Source: Gammaproteobacteria bacterium (GTDB lineage Bacteria; Pseudomonadota; Gammaproteobacteria; DAOWEP01). From it: 32,301 nt of DNA. The translations under genes and the position numbers were made by a program. A model generated the notes under the pieces. The model was not told where the DNA came from, searched no databases, and saw only the letters and a list, made by a program, of their open reading frames with translations. The stretch lies in contig DAOWEP010000023.1 of the NCBI GenBank assembly GCA_030638455.1, positions 1-32,301 on the forward strand, given 5' to 3'. Positions 31,286 through 32,301 of this stretch are shown here, in pieces (within the stretch, counting starts at the first letter, position 1; every line of letters starts with the position of its first letter).

Positions 31286-32301
31286 TCACGCATTCACCTG
31301 CCACTGTTTCATATGTGTTAGTTCATACATGATGGGTACCAGGATCAGACTCACCAGCATAGAAAACGATAGCCCGGATACAATAGATACGGCTAGTGGT
31401 CTGAGCATCTCGGCACCTTCACCAAAGCCAATGGCTAATGGCAGCATACCGAATACGGTTGTGAGTGTAGTCATCAAAATAGGGCGCAACCTTAAACGTG
31501 CGGCCTCAAGAATAGCTTCACGAATATGGCTGCCCCTGTCTCGTACTATCTCGATGTACTCCACCAGTACAATGGCATTGTTTACCACAATACCTGCCAG
31601 CATGATAATGCCCAGTTTCACGGGCATGGACAATGGCAGCCCTGTTAAATAAATACCGATGGCTACACCGATCAAGGCAAAGGGTACACTCAGCATAATG
31701 ATGACAGGGTTGCGCAGGGATTCATATTGAATGGCCATTACTACAAACACCAGAAACAATGCCAGAAATAGTAGTGTTACCCCCAGGGCTCTGCTTTCCT
31801 GTAGCGTTTTCTTAGAACCACCGTCATACAGGGTGTAACCTTGAGGTAGTTCCAGGGTCTCCAGTTTTTTATCGATACTGACGAGTACACCCCCCAGTGT
31901 TGCACCCCTTGCAATAGAGGCGCTGACTTCAACAATGCGTTGCTGATTATCACGCAGGATCCTGGAAGAGGATTCAATCAGGTTTATTTTTGCCACATTG
32001 CCCAGGTATATTGCCTTTTTATTTTCCCTGGCCGGAAACAATAATATGGACTCCAGATCCTGTGGGTTTGATGCCTCCACTTGAGGGATGCGTACACGTA
32101 TATCATAACTGCGGTCACCCTCAAGAAAGTCGGTTACCACGATGCCGGACAGGGCAATACGCATGGCCCTGCCTACGTCCTCTACGTCCAGTCCAAGGTT
32201 GCTTGCCCGCTCCCGATCGATATCGATTTTAAGTTCATGATGAACGTCTTCAGAGGAATGTGAAATGTTACGTAGCCCTTTAACATCTTTCAGGTTAAGT
32301 G
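31286..32301 (-). CDS. RND-family efflux permease, C-terminal part (runs off window)
   Basis: Minus-strand frame of 337 codons open to the window edge; the true start is outside, and an internal ATG at 32164 is not the start. It includes the second periplasmic subdomain (DRERASNLGLDVEDVGRAM). The last transmembrane block follows: LFLALFLVFVVMAIQYESL, then LSVPFALIGVAIGIYLTG, MLAGIVVNNAIVLVEYI, RPILMTTLTTVFGMLPLAIG and a last helix ending YELTH. These are AcrB/HAE1-type features of a proton-driven inner-membrane pump. The substrate cannot be told from this part. A membrane-fusion partner would be expected upstream of the gene, outside the window. Base composition looks more GC-rich than the signalling genes. 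Confidence 0.93.
   Translation of the reverse strand, partial: LNLKDVKGLRNISHSSEDVHHELKIDIDRERASNLGLDVEDVGRAMRIALSGIVVTDFLEGDRSYDIRVRIPQVEASNPQDLESILLFPARENKKAIYLGNVAKINLIESSSRILRDNQQRIVEVSASIARGATLGGVLVSIDKKLETLELPQGYTLYDGGSKKTLQESRALGVTLLFLALFLVFVVMAIQYESLRNPVIIMLSVPFALIGVAIGIYLTGLPLSMPVKLGIIMLAGIVVNNAIVLVEYIEIVRDRGSHIREAILEAARLRLRPILMTTLTTVFGMLPLAIGFGEGAEMLRPLAVSIVSGLSFSMLVSLILVPIMYELTHMKQWQVNA

Noticed and set aside
31239..31652. + strand frame of 137 codons opposite the RND permease
   Set aside because: The minus strand has unmistakable RND permease motifs in this place. The + frame has no recognisable features.
1..32301. CRISPR array, tRNA, rRNA, or phage genes
   Set aside because: I looked for regularly spaced repeats, cloverleaf or rRNA-like stretches and phage structural motifs and saw none. 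The only tRNA-like folding is the 265-bp element, which is too large and does not match a tRNA.

Overview
The window comes from a gammaproteobacterium-like genome of moderate-to-low GC. The evidence is CheA/W/R/B and PilB/GspE proteins of proteobacterial type and an RND pump of the AcrB superfamily. I cannot name a genus. One long co-directional run on the + strand (about 1.95-27.55 kb) carries roughly twenty signalling genes with short gaps or overlaps, so it is probably one or a few operons.

Layout. (a) 1-701, minus strand: N-terminal part of a multi-pass membrane sensor that runs off the window. (b) 702-1957: about 1.25 kb without a gene. It holds a 265-bp inverted-repeat element that can fold into a three-way junction, and small REP-like palindromes. 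(c) 1958-10890: a chemosensory operon of CheY-like receiver, STAS protein, CheA, PAS-containing MCP, CheW, CheR and CheB. (d) 10959-17047: receiver proteins, a receiver/kinase/receiver/receiver hybrid, a receiver-PAS protein, a small HD-GYP-associated domain protein, an HDOD protein and a receiver-HD-GYP c-di-GMP phosphodiesterase. (e) 17055-21919: three tandem soluble histidine kinases with nearly the same catalytic core but different input domains. (f) 21937-27549: a receiver-HD-GYP with a degenerate active site, an MglA-type GTPase, a fourth kinase, and a receiver fused to a PilB/GspE-type ATPase. (g) 27550-31285: decayed DNA with a broken receiver gene, a periplasmic haem protein, two fragments of one transposase family, and short copies of the HDOD and PilB-like genes. 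Two CBS-pair proteins and a b-type cytochrome are intact here. (h) 31286-32301, minus strand: C-terminal third of an RND permease.

How it may work together (inference). The MCP/CheA pathway and four soluble kinases would supply phosphoryl groups to many receivers. One receiver sits directly on a type IV pilus/type II secretion assembly ATPase, and others sit on HD-GYP domains. CheA carries two 24-residue repeats matching the c-di-GMP-binding MshEN motif, and the receiver-ATPase has the same repeat layout in degenerate form. With an MglA-type polarity GTPase in the same run, the simplest reading is a surface-motility or pilus control system that joins chemosensory phosphorelay, c-di-GMP turnover and GTPase polarity to a pilus motor. 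I regard this receiver-MshEN-PilB fusion and its surrounding cluster as the most interesting content of the window.
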